Origin: Legionella drozanskii LLAP-1
GTDB lineage: Bacteria; Pseudomonadota; Gammaproteobacteria; Legionellales; Legionellaceae
Direction: 5' to 3'
Assembly: GCF_001467585.1 (NCBI RefSeq)
Contig: NZ_LNXY01000020.1
Location: forward strand, 1 to 64,000
DNA length: 64,000 nt
The first letter of the stretch is position 1; the number at the start of each line of letters is the position of its first letter. A program made the position numbers and the translations under genes. Positions 53,054 through 62,494 of the stretch are shown one piece after another. Below the pieces are notes generated by a model. The model had not been told where the DNA came from, did no database searches, and saw nothing but the letters and a program-made list of their open reading frames with translations.

Positions 53054-53577
53054 TTTTCTTCTAAAATATCTTGGACTATTTGAATAAAATAACGAATTTT
53101 TAGCTTAAGTTCGCCTGTAAGCGATGTTTTCATTGCCGCAAACAACCAATCGATGTAGCAAGACATTAGTTCCTCATTGAAAAAGCCCTCGCTTTTTTGT
53201 TTGCTAGCAAAGCAAGAAAAGAGAACATTTTGTTGATAGGATTCTGAACTAAGTTCGTCTGCTAAAACTTGCTGATAAAAATGACTCACCCAGTTGATGC
53301 TGGCTTGAGAGTTCTTTAAGTATTGACGAACTTGTCGCATAGGTTGGGTGACTTGCTGATGCCACTCATCGATCAATTGATAGGCTTGATTAAATTCAAG
53401 CTGAGAAATAGCTTCGATTGCATAAGACAACCAGCAGCAAACTAATAATAAATTAACGTTTACCCCTTCTTGATTTTGGAAGGAGAGGCAAGCCGTTTTA
53501 ACCTTTTCATGTCGATAAAGCTTGAGTGAAAATTGCCAAAAAGGATTGTCTAAATTACTTATCAGTGCATTAACCAT
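53050..53577 (-). CDS. TIGR02444-family protein
   Basis: The 175-residue helical protein has the family opening NPFWQFSLKLYRHEKVKTAC, then GVNVNLLLVCCWLSYA, as in the DUF2390/TIGR02444 family. The function of the family is unknown. It is cytoplasmic with no signal. It overlaps the secreted-protein gene upstream by eight bases and the duplicated-module gene downstream by four, so three genes seem to form one operon. The family assignment is from the characteristic FW-FSL-Y...VNLLL pattern. Confidence 0.7.
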   Translation of the reverse strand: MVNALISNLDNPFWQFSLKLYRHEKVKTACLSFQNQEGVNVNLLLVCCWLSYAIEAISQLEFNQAYQLIDEWHQQVTQPMRQVRQYLKNSQASINWVSHFYQQVLADELSSESYQQNVLFSCFASKQKSEGFFNEELMSCYIDWLFAAMKTSLTGELKLKIRYFIQIVQDILEEN

Positions 53578-53923
53578 TCTTCAATTCAATCACGGTCACG
53601 TGCAAGGGCTCTTTACCCATATTTTCATCTTGATGAGGTTCTTTTCCTTGGGCGATACTTAAATATACCGGGATTTGTTTTTTTAGATTTATAAAGTCCT
53701 CTTTGCCTGATTGATATGTGACTTTTAGACTACCTGTTTCTTCAGGAATGACAACTCGAGAATAATGATGAACATGAAAGGAAAGTTTTTGATTAGGGCA
53801 GATAGTTGTTTTCCATACTTTGGTTGCCGTATTTTCAATAAAAATCTCACGCTTGGTGATACAGGTTTCAGCGAAAGTGAATTGGCTGATTAATAATAAC
53901 AAAGCAGTTATTAATTTAGTCAT
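53570..53923 (-). CDS. Small exported beta-rich protein
   Basis: The 117-residue protein has a signal peptide (MTKLITALLLLISQFTFA, cleavage before ETC). The mature part has two Cys (TCITKRE, TICPNQK) that may form a disulfide, followed by beta strands with LSFHVHHYSRVVIPEETGSL, which recalls a small cupin-like barrel, though the metal ligands are not clear. It is the first gene of the short operon with the TIGR02444 protein. Function unknown. Confidence 0.55.
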   Translation of the reverse strand: MTKLITALLLLISQFTFAETCITKREIFIENTATKVWKTTICPNQKLSFHVHHYSRVVIPEETGSLKVTYQSGKEDFINLKKQIPVYLSIAQGKEPHQDENMGKEPLHVTVIELKNG

Positions 53924-54096
53924 TGCAAAATATCCTTTTATAATTGGAAGGCAACTGTGCGGAGCGGGCTTGTAATGGATCTCATGGTCAAGTCACGCGC
54001 TTCATGAAGCGGCAGGCAGGGTTAGCCTAAATGAAGTTACACAACATAACATGGTCTAAAGTAGATGAAAATACATTTTTGCAAAACGCATGATTG

Positions 54097-54876
54097 CTAA
54101 CCACATCCAAGTGTATGGGTTTGTTCTTCGATTGTTTGAGACTGGACTAGAGTTACTTCTGGGGTGTGGAGATCTTTATAGATAATAAGAGCATCCTGTA
54201 ATAGGCTATTCGTAAGGGCTAAAAGCCTATCCTCATCCCTATGCGCGGCAGCATTGTTCGCTAATAGCTTAATGCAAGCCGCATGATTTTTGTTGAAAGT
54301 GATTTGAGCGCAATAGTTACCTGGACGCTTAGATTCTGATGGATGCTTATTCACTTCGAGTGCAGGAGGAAGTTTAGCTAACTTGACTAACGCATCTTCT
54401 AAATCATTCGAATTCAAGCGTTTGATAAGATTAAGCATATTAAGATGCATGAGTGCTTTAGGAGTCTCAAGCAGTTCAAAAATCAAGTTGACTAATGCTT
54501 CAGTTTGTTTTGGGTAGTAAAAAGCTTTTAATCTTTCAAGTGCAGAGATTTGTGTTTCTATATTGCCAACCCAAGAGCTTATTAGTAAAGAGAGATCTCT
54601 TGGCTGTCCTCGTTTCCTTAAGAGGCGAGCATTTTCTTCTGAGCCTGCAAAAAAACTGAATACAGAAACAGGGATAAGATCAGCCAAAAATGAACAGCAA
54701 TCACCGTTGAGTAATTGAAGATAATCACAAAGTAAATGATGTAATTCCTTGATCGAATTTGCATGTGGGAGATCTTTAGAGAGTGCAATTGCAATTCGCT
54801 CTTGTCGATAGGAGGAAAATTTATAATGTCCTAACATTAAATGATAAATTTCGGTTAGTGAATTTTTCATTTCCAC
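54097..54876 (-). CDS. Orphan helical protein
   Basis: I recognise no family. The 259 residues appear almost wholly helical (for instance IKELHHLLCDYLQLLNGDCC and LERLKAFYYPKQTEALVNLI), suggesting a helical-repeat-like fold. There is no signal peptide or membrane span, although LADLIPVSVFSFFAG is hydrophobic. It follows yadH by 18 bases and GAGGTGG precedes the ATG, so it may be the tail of the yadG-yadH transcript. A role with the exporter or as an effector cannot be decided. Confidence 0.55.
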   Translation of the reverse strand: MEMKNSLTEIYHLMLGHYKFSSYRQERIAIALSKDLPHANSIKELHHLLCDYLQLLNGDCCSFLADLIPVSVFSFFAGSEENARLLRKRGQPRDLSLLISSWVGNIETQISALERLKAFYYPKQTEALVNLIFELLETPKALMHLNMLNLIKRLNSNDLEDALVKLAKLPPALEVNKHPSESKRPGNYCAQITFNKNHAACIKLLANNAAAHRDEDRLLALTNSLLQDALIIYKDLHTPEVTLVQSQTIEEQTHTLGCG

Positions 54877-54894
54877 CTCGTTGCAGGCTTTTAG

Positions 54895-55668
54895 TTATTC
54901 GCGCAAGCCAATTCCTTTTTTTAACAGAATCATATTGAGCGCGGTCAATAAAACCAACATTATGCAAATAATAAATACAGAGGTCAACATATCGACTTCG
55001 CAGATATTAATCATGGCATTGCGAAGCGCATTCACCATATAAAGAATGGGGTTTAAATGAGAAATTTTCTGCCAGAAAGGAGGGAGCATGTTGGTTGTAT
55101 AAAAGACGCCGCCTAAATAAGTGAGCGGAGTTAGAATAAAGGTGGGAATGAGCATTATATCATCAAAATTACGGGCAACCATCGCGTTGGTAAATCCAGC
55201 AAGTGAAAATACCGCCGACACGAGAAGTACGACTAATAGCGTCATCGGAATATGACTGAATTGTATTTCCAAGAAGAAGCTGGACACAATATAAACCAAT
55301 ATAGCAACAATCAAACCTCTTGCTACCCCGCCTAAAACATAACCAAAAAGTAATAAACCATCATGCATTGGACTCACTAAAATCTCATCAATACTTCGTT
55401 GAAAACGTACGCTATAGAGCGAGGAGGAGACATTGGCATAGGAGTTGGATATGACCGACATCATAATAAGTCCGGGAGCGATGAAAACCGGATAACTTAC
55501 GCCGTCAATATAGCCTATGCGACTACCTATCAGGCTGCCAAAGATTAAAAAATAAAGGGCTGTCATAATGATAGGTGGTAAAAAGACTTGGCTGGATATG
55601 CGAAACATTCTTACCAATTCACGTCTTACAATCGTATAAAGGGCGATAGCTTGTTGGTTAGTGGCCAT
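54895..55668 (-). CDS. yadH: ABC-2-type transporter permease (YadH-like)
   Basis: The 257-residue inner-membrane protein has about six membrane segments and the ABC-2 pattern: an N-terminal amphipathic segment with REL (IVRRELVRMFRISSQVFLPP), then SVISNSYANVSSSLYSVRFQ followed by SIDEILVSPM, and GVFYTTNMLPPFWQKISHLN. This matches the E. coli YadH layout. With the adjacent YadG-type ATPase it forms an exporter of unknown substrate. It overlaps the ATPase gene by 11 bases. Confidence 0.85.
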   Translation of the reverse strand: MATNQQAIALYTIVRRELVRMFRISSQVFLPPIIMTALYFLIFGSLIGSRIGYIDGVSYPVFIAPGLIMMSVISNSYANVSSSLYSVRFQRSIDEILVSPMHDGLLLFGYVLGGVARGLIVAILVYIVSSFFLEIQFSHIPMTLLVVLLVSAVFSLAGFTNAMVARNFDDIMLIPTFILTPLTYLGGVFYTTNMLPPFWQKISHLNPILYMVNALRNAMINICEVDMLTSVFIICIMLVLLTALNMILLKKGIGLRE

Positions 55669-56572
55669 GGCTGATGAGATCCAAAAACAGTTCTTCTAAG
55701 CGATTGGTTTTGTTCCGTATGCTATGAACAGTAATACCGTGTTCGGTTAATACGGTAAAGACAGCATTGAGAGAACATTCATTATCAATGCGTAATTCAA
55801 ACGTATTGCAGTCAATCAATTTAGGAATAAAACCATTCACTGCGGGTAAATGATTAATCGGTTCATTCGTAGTCAAGATCAGAGTCTGATGTCTTAAAGT
55901 TTGGAGTAACTTTTTCATCGAGGTATTCGCTACAAGCTGACCCAGGTCAATGATAGCGATGTTCTTACAGAGCTGCTCAGCCTCCTCAAGATAATGGGTT
56001 GTTAAAATAATGGTGGTTCCCTCATTATTAGTATTGGTTAAAAATTCCCACATGCTACGACGAATTTCAATATCCACTCCTGCTGTCGGCTCATCCAGAA
56101 TTAATACTCTAGGTTGATGAATTAAAGCCCGTGCTATCATCAGCCGACGCTTCATACCGCCGGATAGATGACGAGCAATCTCATCTCGTTTTTCCCATAA
56201 ACCAAGCTGATGTAGGAGTTTTTTTGCACGAATAGTAGCTTCTTTTCGTAAAATACCATAATACCCTGCTTGATTTACTAAAATTTGCTCACAGGTTTCA
56301 AAAATGTTGAGGTTGATTTCTTGAGGAACTAAACCCAGACAAGCTTTCGCTAAGTCGGGCGAATCATCCAAATCAAAGCCATGGATTTTGATGCTGCCCG
56401 AAGTTTTGGTGAGGAGCGAGGTGATTAAGCCGATGGTTGTGGATTTGCCCGCACCGTTAGCACCTAAAAGGGCAAAAAAATCGCCAGTTTTTACGGTTAA
56501 ATCGATGCCTTTAAGCGCTTCAACGCCATTGGCATAGACTTTACGTAACTGATGAATTTCTAAAGCGTACAT
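55658..56572 (-). CDS. yadG: ABC-2-type transporter ATPase (YadG-like)
   Basis: The 304-residue ATPase closely follows E. coli YadG along its length: GVEALKGIDLTVKTGDFFAL, Walker A GANGAGKST, GLVPQEINLNIFETCEQILV, signature LSGGMKRRLMIARAL, Walker B VLILDEPTAGVDIEIRRSMW, and the C-terminal NKTNRLEELFLDL. I chose the ATG at 56572 (MYALEIHQLRK); the open frame extends eight codons upstream. It drives the YadH-type permease encoded downstream. Confidence 0.9.
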   Translation of the reverse strand: MYALEIHQLRKVYANGVEALKGIDLTVKTGDFFALLGANGAGKSTTIGLITSLLTKTSGSIKIHGFDLDDSPDLAKACLGLVPQEINLNIFETCEQILVNQAGYYGILRKEATIRAKKLLHQLGLWEKRDEIARHLSGGMKRRLMIARALIHQPRVLILDEPTAGVDIEIRRSMWEFLTNTNNEGTTIILTTHYLEEAEQLCKNIAIIDLGQLVANTSMKKLLQTLRHQTLILTTNEPINHLPAVNGFIPKLIDCNTFELRIDNECSLNAVFTVLTEHGITVHSIRNKTNRLEELFLDLISHGH

Positions 56573-56606
56573 AGTAGCTGATGACAAGAAAAACATTCAT
56601 TATACA

Positions 56607-57212
56607 CTAGAAAATTACGGACATCGAACGGGTCTTCATCCAGCCGGCGATGCTATAGCGGGCACATTTAGTTTCACAGACTTCATGAGGTAAATCGCTA
56701 TTAAAACAGATGAAGCGATTGCCCTGGGGAAGGACATTCGCGAGTAGTTGATCGCTTTTATCAAAGAGTTTTAAGTGCCCAGCATAGGCTTCTTGCCAAG
56801 ACTCATTGAGATAATAAACGCAGGATATGCGGCGCTCTTGAGTTGAAACAAATTGGTCAACGTGTTTTTTATAAAAAGAACCAGGTTGGTAAATCGCAAA
56901 ATGAGTTTCGAAATCGACCAAACCTAAAAATAAAGTTTGGTTTAATTGATCCGCAATAGCACGAATTTTATTGAAATAGGCATTAATAGCGGTATCACTG
57001 GAATCATCATCCAGCCAGCATATTTTATCGCGGCGAATATCGGAATTATGAGCCGCCTCGATTCGATGCCCTATTTTAGCGCTTTTAAATTGTCCCTGGC
57101 TGTACATCAATTCAGCTTTTGCAGAGAGCAGCGCAAAATCTTGCGGTTTTAGAAAATTATCAATAATGTGAAATCCCTTTTCGTAGATTTCATCTTCTAT
57201 TTGATTGTTCAA
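56607..57212 (-). CDS. 2-oxoglutarate/Fe(II) dioxygenase (prolyl-4-hydroxylase-like)
   Basis: The 201-residue enzyme has the P4H/EGL-9-type double-stranded beta helix. The iron ligands are visible: HVDQ (HxD) in YQPGSFYKKHVDQF, and the distal His in SDLPHEVCETKCARYSIAGW, with the 2-oxoglutarate Arg in ARYSIAGW. FHIIDNFLKPQDFALLSAKA is the usual N-terminal segment. It probably hydroxylates a protein side chain (family inference). It is transcribed alone just upstream of yadG. Confidence 0.85.
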   Translation of the reverse strand: MNNQIEDEIYEKGFHIIDNFLKPQDFALLSAKAELMYSQGQFKSAKIGHRIEAAHNSDIRRDKICWLDDDSSDTAINAYFNKIRAIADQLNQTLFLGLVDFETHFAIYQPGSFYKKHVDQFVSTQERRISCVYYLNESWQEAYAGHLKLFDKSDQLLANVLPQGNRFICFNSDLPHEVCETKCARYSIAGWMKTRSMSVIF

Positions 57213-57315
57213 TAGTGCACCCGGGTTAGTGTTAGCTTTGTTATGAATTCGTCATCTAGGTTAAAGATGAGCAAATTCTACGCGAATGTTCTGTGCTTCA
57301 CGATAACTGTTTTCA

Positions 57316-58017
57316 TCAACGTAAAGGTTTTTCTTCCAATTGATTTTTTAAATCGCGCCATTGAGGTAAGAATTGATCCATAAATGCATGAAAACGCTTA
57401 TTATGACTAGCTTCTAAAAGATGCACTAATTCATGCACCAGCACATATTCTAAGCAGGGTAAAGGTTTGGTAATGAGATTTAAATTAAGCCATATGCGTC
57501 TTTTAGTCGTATTACAGGAACCCCAGCGTGTTTTCATTGATTTAATACCCCAACTGCTCGCTGTGACGCCAATAATGCCTTCCCATTTTCTGAACAGTTC
57601 GGGTAGCAAGGCTTTCATTTGTTGTCTGTACCAGTTTTCTAAAAGTATTTTTCTGTCCTCAGCACGAGCATTTGTTCTTGTATAGCAAAGAATACTGTCC
57701 TGCTGGATAAGGACCATAGGTGAATGCTTAGCCTCGTGGACAATTAAGCTGTAAGTTTTACCGAGAAAATCATGTGGTTCACCTGTTTCGAAAGCTAGGG
57801 GGGGGCTGTATGAGCGTGCTCTAAGCTTTGTCCGTTGAGCATGAATCCACTCGCGTTTTGCTTCAATTTGGTGGCGGATTAAATCTAAATGCAGCCGTAG
57901 GGGGGCGCTCACTTTTATTTGACCATCAGGCGGATAAATGCGCAGGTGGATATTTTTAATAGGCTTTCTTAATACTTCAATGGTTAAACCGTCAAATTCA
58001 AGCAAATTTTTTTTCAT
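57316..58017 (-). CDS. YgjP-type M48-like zinc metalloprotease (DUF45/WLM)
   Basis: The 233-residue protein has the YgjP family pattern: an N-terminal beta domain (KNIHLRIYPPDGQIKVSAPL), SWGIKSMKTRWGSCNTTKRR followed by IWLNLNLI, and the zinc site VLVHELVHLLEASHNKRFHA. The CXXWGSC-like RWGSCN is conserved. Substrate unknown. I chose the ATG at 58017; the frame has a TTG nine bases upstream. It stands alone. Confidence 0.87.
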   Translation of the reverse strand: MKKNLLEFDGLTIEVLRKPIKNIHLRIYPPDGQIKVSAPLRLHLDLIRHQIEAKREWIHAQRTKLRARSYSPPLAFETGEPHDFLGKTYSLIVHEAKHSPMVLIQQDSILCYTRTNARAEDRKILLENWYRQQMKALLPELFRKWEGIIGVTASSWGIKSMKTRWGSCNTTKRRIWLNLNLITKPLPCLEYVLVHELVHLLEASHNKRFHAFMDQFLPQWRDLKNQLEEKPLR

Positions 58018-58085
58018 AGAAAGCAAAGGCAGGCAATAGTGAAAGCGATATTATAGTAATTTGCAGAACCCCAAAAGGCTTTTGT

Positions 58086-58364
58086 TCAATCACGTTCAGC
58101 AGGAATGCAGGGACTATCGATGTATTCACCATCTATTTTTAAGACCATATTCACAGAGGCGCGACGATAACGTGATAGCACTTCGTATTGCGCTCTAGTC
58201 ACGTATCCATAAGAAAGACCACAATAAAATAAAGAGTGAGCATGACTTGAGCGTTTTGGTTTTACCGGAATATCGCAGCCCCAACGAAAGCGAGTTAAGT
58301 CACAGTTTGCGAATACAGAAAAAGGCAATAGAAGCAAAATTGCAACTATACTTATTTTTTTCAT
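58086..58364 (-). CDS. Small secreted Cys-containing protein
   Basis: The 92-residue protein has a clear signal peptide ([19 protein letters not shown], cleavage before NCD). The mature part holds four Cys ([17 protein letters not shown]), consistent with two disulfides, and a basic Tyr/Arg-rich middle ([17 protein letters not shown]). I recognise no family. It is exported to the periplasm or beyond. Confidence 0.6.
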   Translation of the reverse strand: MKKISIVAILLLLPFSVFANCDLTRFRWGCDIPVKPKRSSHAHSLFYCGLSYGYVTRAQYEVLSRYRRASVNMVLKIDGEYIDSPCIPAERD

Positions 58365-58490
58365 TGCGGCGCTCCCAGGTACTTTGAGGTCTAATAGCAG
58401 ATCTCTTATTGTTTTTAGAGTGGGTGAAATTATTTCTACTATTTTTAAGCATAGCAGTAGATAAAAAATTTGCTGAAAGGGATAAGAAAA

Positions 58491-58946
58491 CTAAATTGCA
58501 TGTTCATGCGTTAGTAAAAAAGTCTTGTAGCACAAGGCGTCGGCACGTCCCATATATCCCCCTTGGTTTGTTTTACCCACTACGCGGTGGCAGGGAATAA
58601 ATAATGCTAAGGGATTATTTTTGCATGCTTGACCTATCGCGCGAGGACTTGATTGTACGGCGTTAGCAAGTTCGCCATAAGTCACTGTTCGACCGACAGG
58701 AATTACCAATAAAGCATTCCAAATACGTTGCTGATAAACGGTACCCTGGGGTTTTAGAGGAAGTTGAAACCGATGATGAGGGTTGTTGAAATAGTGATGA
58801 AGTTCTTGAGTAATTGTTTGAGTGAGGTGATTACCGACTCGATTTTGAATGGGGGTCTGGGTAAAAATTGCTCGATGAATGTAATGCTCATCGTACTCGA
58901 TTTCAAGCCAACCTGCAGGAGTGTTGAAAGCAGTAACGATGAGCAT
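58491..58946 (-). CDS. ogt: Methylated-DNA-protein-cysteine methyltransferase (Ogt-type)
   Basis: The 151-residue suicide enzyme moves alkyl groups from O6-alkylguanine to its own Cys. The active site is IPCHRVVG, preceded by the helix-turn-helix Arg finger region YGELANAVQSSPRAIGQACK and NNPLALFIP. The N-terminal Ada-like domain is reduced, as in small Ogt proteins. It ends the group upstream of rplS, seven bases from its stop. Confidence 0.93.
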   Translation of the reverse strand: MLIVTAFNTPAGWLEIEYDEHYIHRAIFTQTPIQNRVGNHLTQTITQELHHYFNNPHHRFQLPLKPQGTVYQQRIWNALLVIPVGRTVTYGELANAVQSSPRAIGQACKNNPLALFIPCHRVVGKTNQGGYMGRADALCYKTFLLTHEHAI

Positions 58947-58953
58947 GAAGATC

Positions 58954-59319
58954 TTAACTTTCTTTTTTGCCAGTTAATTTCTCTTTAATACGTGCAGCAC
59001 GACCAGCTAAATCACGGAGGTAGTATAATTTAGCACGACGTACATCACCACGGCGTTTAACAACAATACTGTCAACAATAGGACTATAGGTTTGGAAAAC
59101 TCGCTCAACACCGACGCCATGAGAAATTTTGCGAACAGTAAACGCAGAGTTCAAACCACGATTACGCTTAGCGATCACGACACCTTCAAAGGCCTGTAAA
59201 CGCTCACGAGTTCCTTCTTTTACTTTTACTTGCACTAATACAGTATCACCTGAACTAAATTCGGGAATCTCTTTGCCTTTCATTTGCTCGGCATTCAATT
59301 CGTCAATAATGTTGGTCAT
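58954..59319 (-). CDS. rplS: Ribosomal protein bL19
   Basis: The 121-residue protein has the bL19 pattern: [35 protein letters not shown], and SFTVRKIS-type segment ([20 protein letters not shown]). It lies at the 30S-50S interface. I chose the ATG at 59319, preceded by GAGGAG five bases away; the frame extends to a GTG at 59325. Last gene of the rpsP-rimM-trmD-rplS operon. Confidence 0.97.
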   Translation of the reverse strand: MTNIIDELNAEQMKGKEIPEFSSGDTVLVQVKVKEGTRERLQAFEGVVIAKRNRGLNSAFTVRKISHGVGVERVFQTYSPIVDSIVVKRRGDVRRAKLYYLRDLAGRAARIKEKLTGKKES

Positions 59320-59343
59320 GATCACTCCTCAAATTGGCATTCC

Positions 59344-60093
59344 TCAACCGGAATCACCGTGTTCGCGTTTAAACTCGACAAGCAAGAGCTCGTCAGTATT
59401 GGTTAACTCAAATTTTTCTAATAAGTCTGGCCGTTTGAGCCAGGTTTTACCTAGCATTTGCTTTCTGCGCCAGCGCTCAATCTCTTTGTGGTTCCCACCC
59501 AGTAATACTGCCGGAACCTCTAAACCTTCAATGCTTGCCGGTCTGGTGTAGTGCGGGCAGTCCAATAAGCCATTCATAAATGAATCTTGCTCTGCTGAAC
59601 CTAAATGCCCCAGGCTACCAGGTAATAAGCGTATAACCGCATCAATAAACACCATGGCGGCCAACTCGCCACCACTTAAAACAAAATCACCAAGTGACCA
59701 TTCCTCATCCACATGATGACTAATGATACGCTCATCAATTCCTTCATAGCGCCCGGCTATAAAAAGCAATGATTGTTTGTTTTCAGCCACCTGATTTAAA
59801 TCGGTCTGGCGGATTACTTTGCCTTGTGGACTGAGATAAATAGTCTTGCAAGTGCTTGGCATCTGGCTCTTTGCATGAGTGATTGCTGCATGCAAGGGCT
59901 CATACATCATTACCATTCCTGGGCCTCCACCATAGGGCTTATCATCAATTTGACGATAAGGCCTTGCTGCCCAGTCGCGTGGATTCCAGTAGTCTATCTT
60001 TGCTAAATTTTGCTCAATTGCTCGCCCGACTATGCCGTAGTTCAGGCTAGTAAACATTTCAGGCATTAAGCTTATTATGCCAAGATGCAACAT
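59344..60093 (-). CDS. trmD: tRNA (guanine-37-N1)-methyltransferase
   Basis: The 249-residue SPOUT-fold enzyme methylates G37 of tRNAs and prevents frameshifting. It has the knot motifs YLSPQGKVIRQ, LLFIAGRYEGIDERI, and EWSLGDFVLSGGELAAM, plus LLDCPHYTRPASIEGLEVPA. I chose the ATG at 60093, two bases after the rimM stop; the frame is open seven codons upstream inside rimM. Part of the rpsP operon. Confidence 0.97.
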   Translation of the reverse strand: MLHLGIISLMPEMFTSLNYGIVGRAIEQNLAKIDYWNPRDWAARPYRQIDDKPYGGGPGMVMMYEPLHAAITHAKSQMPSTCKTIYLSPQGKVIRQTDLNQVAENKQSLLFIAGRYEGIDERIISHHVDEEWSLGDFVLSGGELAAMVFIDAVIRLLPGSLGHLGSAEQDSFMNGLLDCPHYTRPASIEGLEVPAVLLGGNHKEIERWRRKQMLGKTWLKRPDLLEKFELTNTDELLLVEFKREHGDSG

Positions 60094-60095
60094 TC

Positions 60096-60605
60096 TTAAA
60101 AATCCAATTCCCAATCAACTCTAATAAGTTGTTCACTGGGATTTATTTCTATCACATATAGCCCTGGTAAGTAAGGGATGAGATGGCGTTTTTCACCCTG
60201 CACAACCAAAACATCATTGGCACCTGTAGGCAAGACTTCAACCACTTTGCCAAATGATTGGCCTTGTTGGTTAAGCACTTGCATACCTACAAGTTCATGC
60301 CAATAGTATTCACCCGAATCTAACGCAGGAAGTTGAGTACGACTGACAGCAATTTCTACATTGGTTAATCGGGCGACCTGTTCACGCTCACGGTAACCCT
60401 CAATTTGTGCAAGAATCAATTTATCGTTGATTTCTAAGTGCACAATCTTTAAGGGTTGCCACTGGTTAGCTATACGGCCATGCCAATCTGTATAACGCAA
60501 GATATTGTCACGTGGATCGGTAAAGGAATAAACAGTAATAAAACCTTTAATTCCATGAGCACGACCAAAACGGCCTACAACAATCCAGTCAGTACTATTT
60601 TCCAC
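60096..60605 (-). CDS. rimM: 16S rRNA processing protein RimM
   Basis: The 169-residue ribosome maturation factor helps build the 30S head and binds S19. The N-terminal RimM domain (VVGRFGRAHGIKGFITVYSF) and the PRC-barrel (YYWHELVGMQVLNQQGQSFG, then VEVLPTGANDVLVV) are complete. It is two bases from rpsP and from trmD, in the conserved operon order. Confidence 0.97.
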   Translation of the reverse strand: MENSTDWIVVGRFGRAHGIKGFITVYSFTDPRDNILRYTDWHGRIANQWQPLKIVHLEINDKLILAQIEGYREREQVARLTNVEIAVSRTQLPALDSGEYYWHELVGMQVLNQQGQSFGKVVEVLPTGANDVLVVQGEKRHLIPYLPGLYVIEINPSEQLIRVDWELDF

Positions 60606-60607
60606 GT

Positions 60608-60865
60608 TTATTCAGCTACAGTATTCTTCTGAAAATCTTTAACTAATGCACTAACACGGTCAGATAATTGTGCACCTTGACTTTGCCAGTGAGTTAATTT
60701 GTCCATTTCTAAATGCAAGCGAACTTCTTGACCACGTGCGATTGGATTGAAATAACCAATTCGCTCGATGTAGCCACCATCGCGGCGTTTGCGGCTGTCA
60801 GTAACGACCATATTGTAAAAAGGACGCTTTTTTGCGCCAGCCCGTGATAAACGTATAACGACCAT
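60608..60865 (-). CDS. rpsP: Ribosomal protein bS16
   Basis: The 85-residue protein has the bS16 signature [20 protein letters not shown], the segment [18 protein letters not shown], and [12 protein letters not shown]. It is part of the small-subunit body. It is the first gene of the rpsP-rimM-trmD-rplS operon and has a near-consensus promoter upstream. Confidence 0.98.
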   Translation of the reverse strand: MVVIRLSRAGAKKRPFYNMVVTDSRKRRDGGYIERIGYFNPIARGQEVRLHLEMDKLTHWQSQGAQLSDRVSALVKDFQKNTVAE

Positions 60866-60911
60866 TATGTTCCTCTACTTAATAAGAATGGTTACGTAAA
60901 AAATGCCGTGT

Positions 60912-60940
60912 ATTGTACGAAAATTAACTCGGCATGGGAA
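60912..60940 (-). promoter_or_regulatory. Promoter of the rpsP operon
   Basis: Read leftward, TTCCCA (60935-60940) and TACAAT (60912-60917) are separated by 17 bases, 47 bases before the rpsP start. The -35 matches four of six consensus bases and the -10 five of six. Confidence 0.5.
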
Positions 60941-60952
60941 GTGGTTTTTCAA

Positions 60953-62332
60953 TTATTTACGGTCATCTTCAGGAATAATTCCTTTTAAACCGGTCAAACC
61001 TCCAATACCACGCATCATTTGTTTCATTCCGCCAGGTTTAGTAAATTTCTTCATCATTTTTTGCATTTGCTCATATTGCTTCAGCAAACGGTTAACGTCT
61101 TGAATTTGCGTACCGGAACCCAGCGCGATACGTTTTTTTCTTGAACCAACGATGATTTTAGGAATTCGCCGCTCTTTGGGCGTCATTGAATTGATCATGG
61201 CGATAGTTCTAGCCATTGCTTTATCATTGACTTGACCCATCGCTTGTTGGGGTAATTGACTCATGCCCGGCAGCTTACTCATCATGCTGCTAATGCCACC
61301 CATTTGGTTCATTTGTTCTAACTGTTGTTTAAAGTCGTCTAAATCAAAGCCCTTACCTTTTTTAAGTTTTTTCGCCAATTTCTCACTGGCTACTTTGTCG
61401 GCTTTGCGTTCAACTTCTTCAATTAAGGTTAAAATATCACCCATACCAAGAATTCGAGAAGCAATTCGTTCTGGGTGGAAGGGTTCTAAGGCTTCAATTT
61501 TCTCACCCGAACCTAGGAATTTAATCGGTTTCCCGGTTATTTGTCGCACCGAGAGTGCCACACCACCGCGAGCATCACCATCTGTCTTGGTTAAGATCAC
61601 CCCGGTTAAAGGAAGTGCTTCATGGAAGGCTTTCGCTGTATTGACTGCGTCTTGCCCCGTCATGCTATCCACAACAAAGAGCGTTTCAACGGGTTGAACC
61701 GCTTGATGCAAGGCTTTGATTTCTGCCATCATTTCTTCGTCTATATGCAAACGACCGGCGGTATCAAAAATCACCACATCCATGTATTGTTTTTTAGCAC
61801 TATCTAGCGCTTTTTGAGCAATGGCCAACGGTTGCTCATGTGCCTCCGCAGGGAAGAAGTCAACATCTATCTGACTAGCCAAAACCTTCAATTGGTCGAT
61901 AGCAGCTGGACGATAGACATCCACACTGACTAACATGACTTTCTTATTTTCGGTTTCTTTTAAATAGCGGGCTAATTTTGCGGTCGAAGTTGTTTTACCT
62001 GAACCTTGCAAACCTGCCATTAAGAAGACAGCGGGGGGTTGGGTTTTGAAATCTAATTCAGCGCGAGCATCACCGAGGATATGCACCAATTCATCATGAA
62101 TAATCTTTAGCAGCGCTTGATCAGGTTTTAAGCTTAATGAAACTTCTTGACCTACTGCTTTTTGCTTAACTTGTTCAATAAACTCTTTAACCACAGGTAA
62201 AGCGACATCCGCTTCCAGCAAGGAGATGCGCACTTCACGCAGCATTTGCTGCATATTTTCTTCAGTTAAGCGCCCTTGGCCACTGATATTTTTAAAGGCC
62301 CGGGTTAAACGCTCAGTTAAATTCTCAAACAT
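60953..62332 (-). CDS. ffh: Signal recognition particle protein Ffh
   Basis: The 459-residue GTPase binds 4.5S RNA and signal peptides on nascent inner-membrane proteins. It has the N domain (1-90), the G domain with GLQGSGKTTSTAKLA, DTAGRLHIDEEMM, and TKTDGDARGG, and the Met-rich M domain (QMNQMGGISSMMSKLPGMSQ). I chose the ATG at 62332; the frame starts six codons upstream. It precedes rpsP by 87 bases with its own stop. Confidence 0.98.
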   Translation of the reverse strand: MFENLTERLTRAFKNISGQGRLTEENMQQMLREVRISLLEADVALPVVKEFIEQVKQKAVGQEVSLSLKPDQALLKIIHDELVHILGDARAELDFKTQPPAVFLMAGLQGSGKTTSTAKLARYLKETENKKVMLVSVDVYRPAAIDQLKVLASQIDVDFFPAEAHEQPLAIAQKALDSAKKQYMDVVIFDTAGRLHIDEEMMAEIKALHQAVQPVETLFVVDSMTGQDAVNTAKAFHEALPLTGVILTKTDGDARGGVALSVRQITGKPIKFLGSGEKIEALEPFHPERIASRILGMGDILTLIEEVERKADKVASEKLAKKLKKGKGFDLDDFKQQLEQMNQMGGISSMMSKLPGMSQLPQQAMGQVNDKAMARTIAMINSMTPKERRIPKIIVGSRKKRIALGSGTQIQDVNRLLKQYEQMQKMMKKFTKPGGMKQMMRGIGGLTGLKGIIPEDDRK

Positions 62333-62494
62333 GGCGATTACTCTATGCAAAAACGCCTACTATATCATAATAGCTAACATAGGAGAATTAAGGATAAGAT
62401 TTCTCATAAGAACCTGTCTCCTCAGGTAGAATGGGTATAGTCATATTTTTTTGTTATGATGGGCTAAGCTCGTTCAAATTATTGGGGATATGCG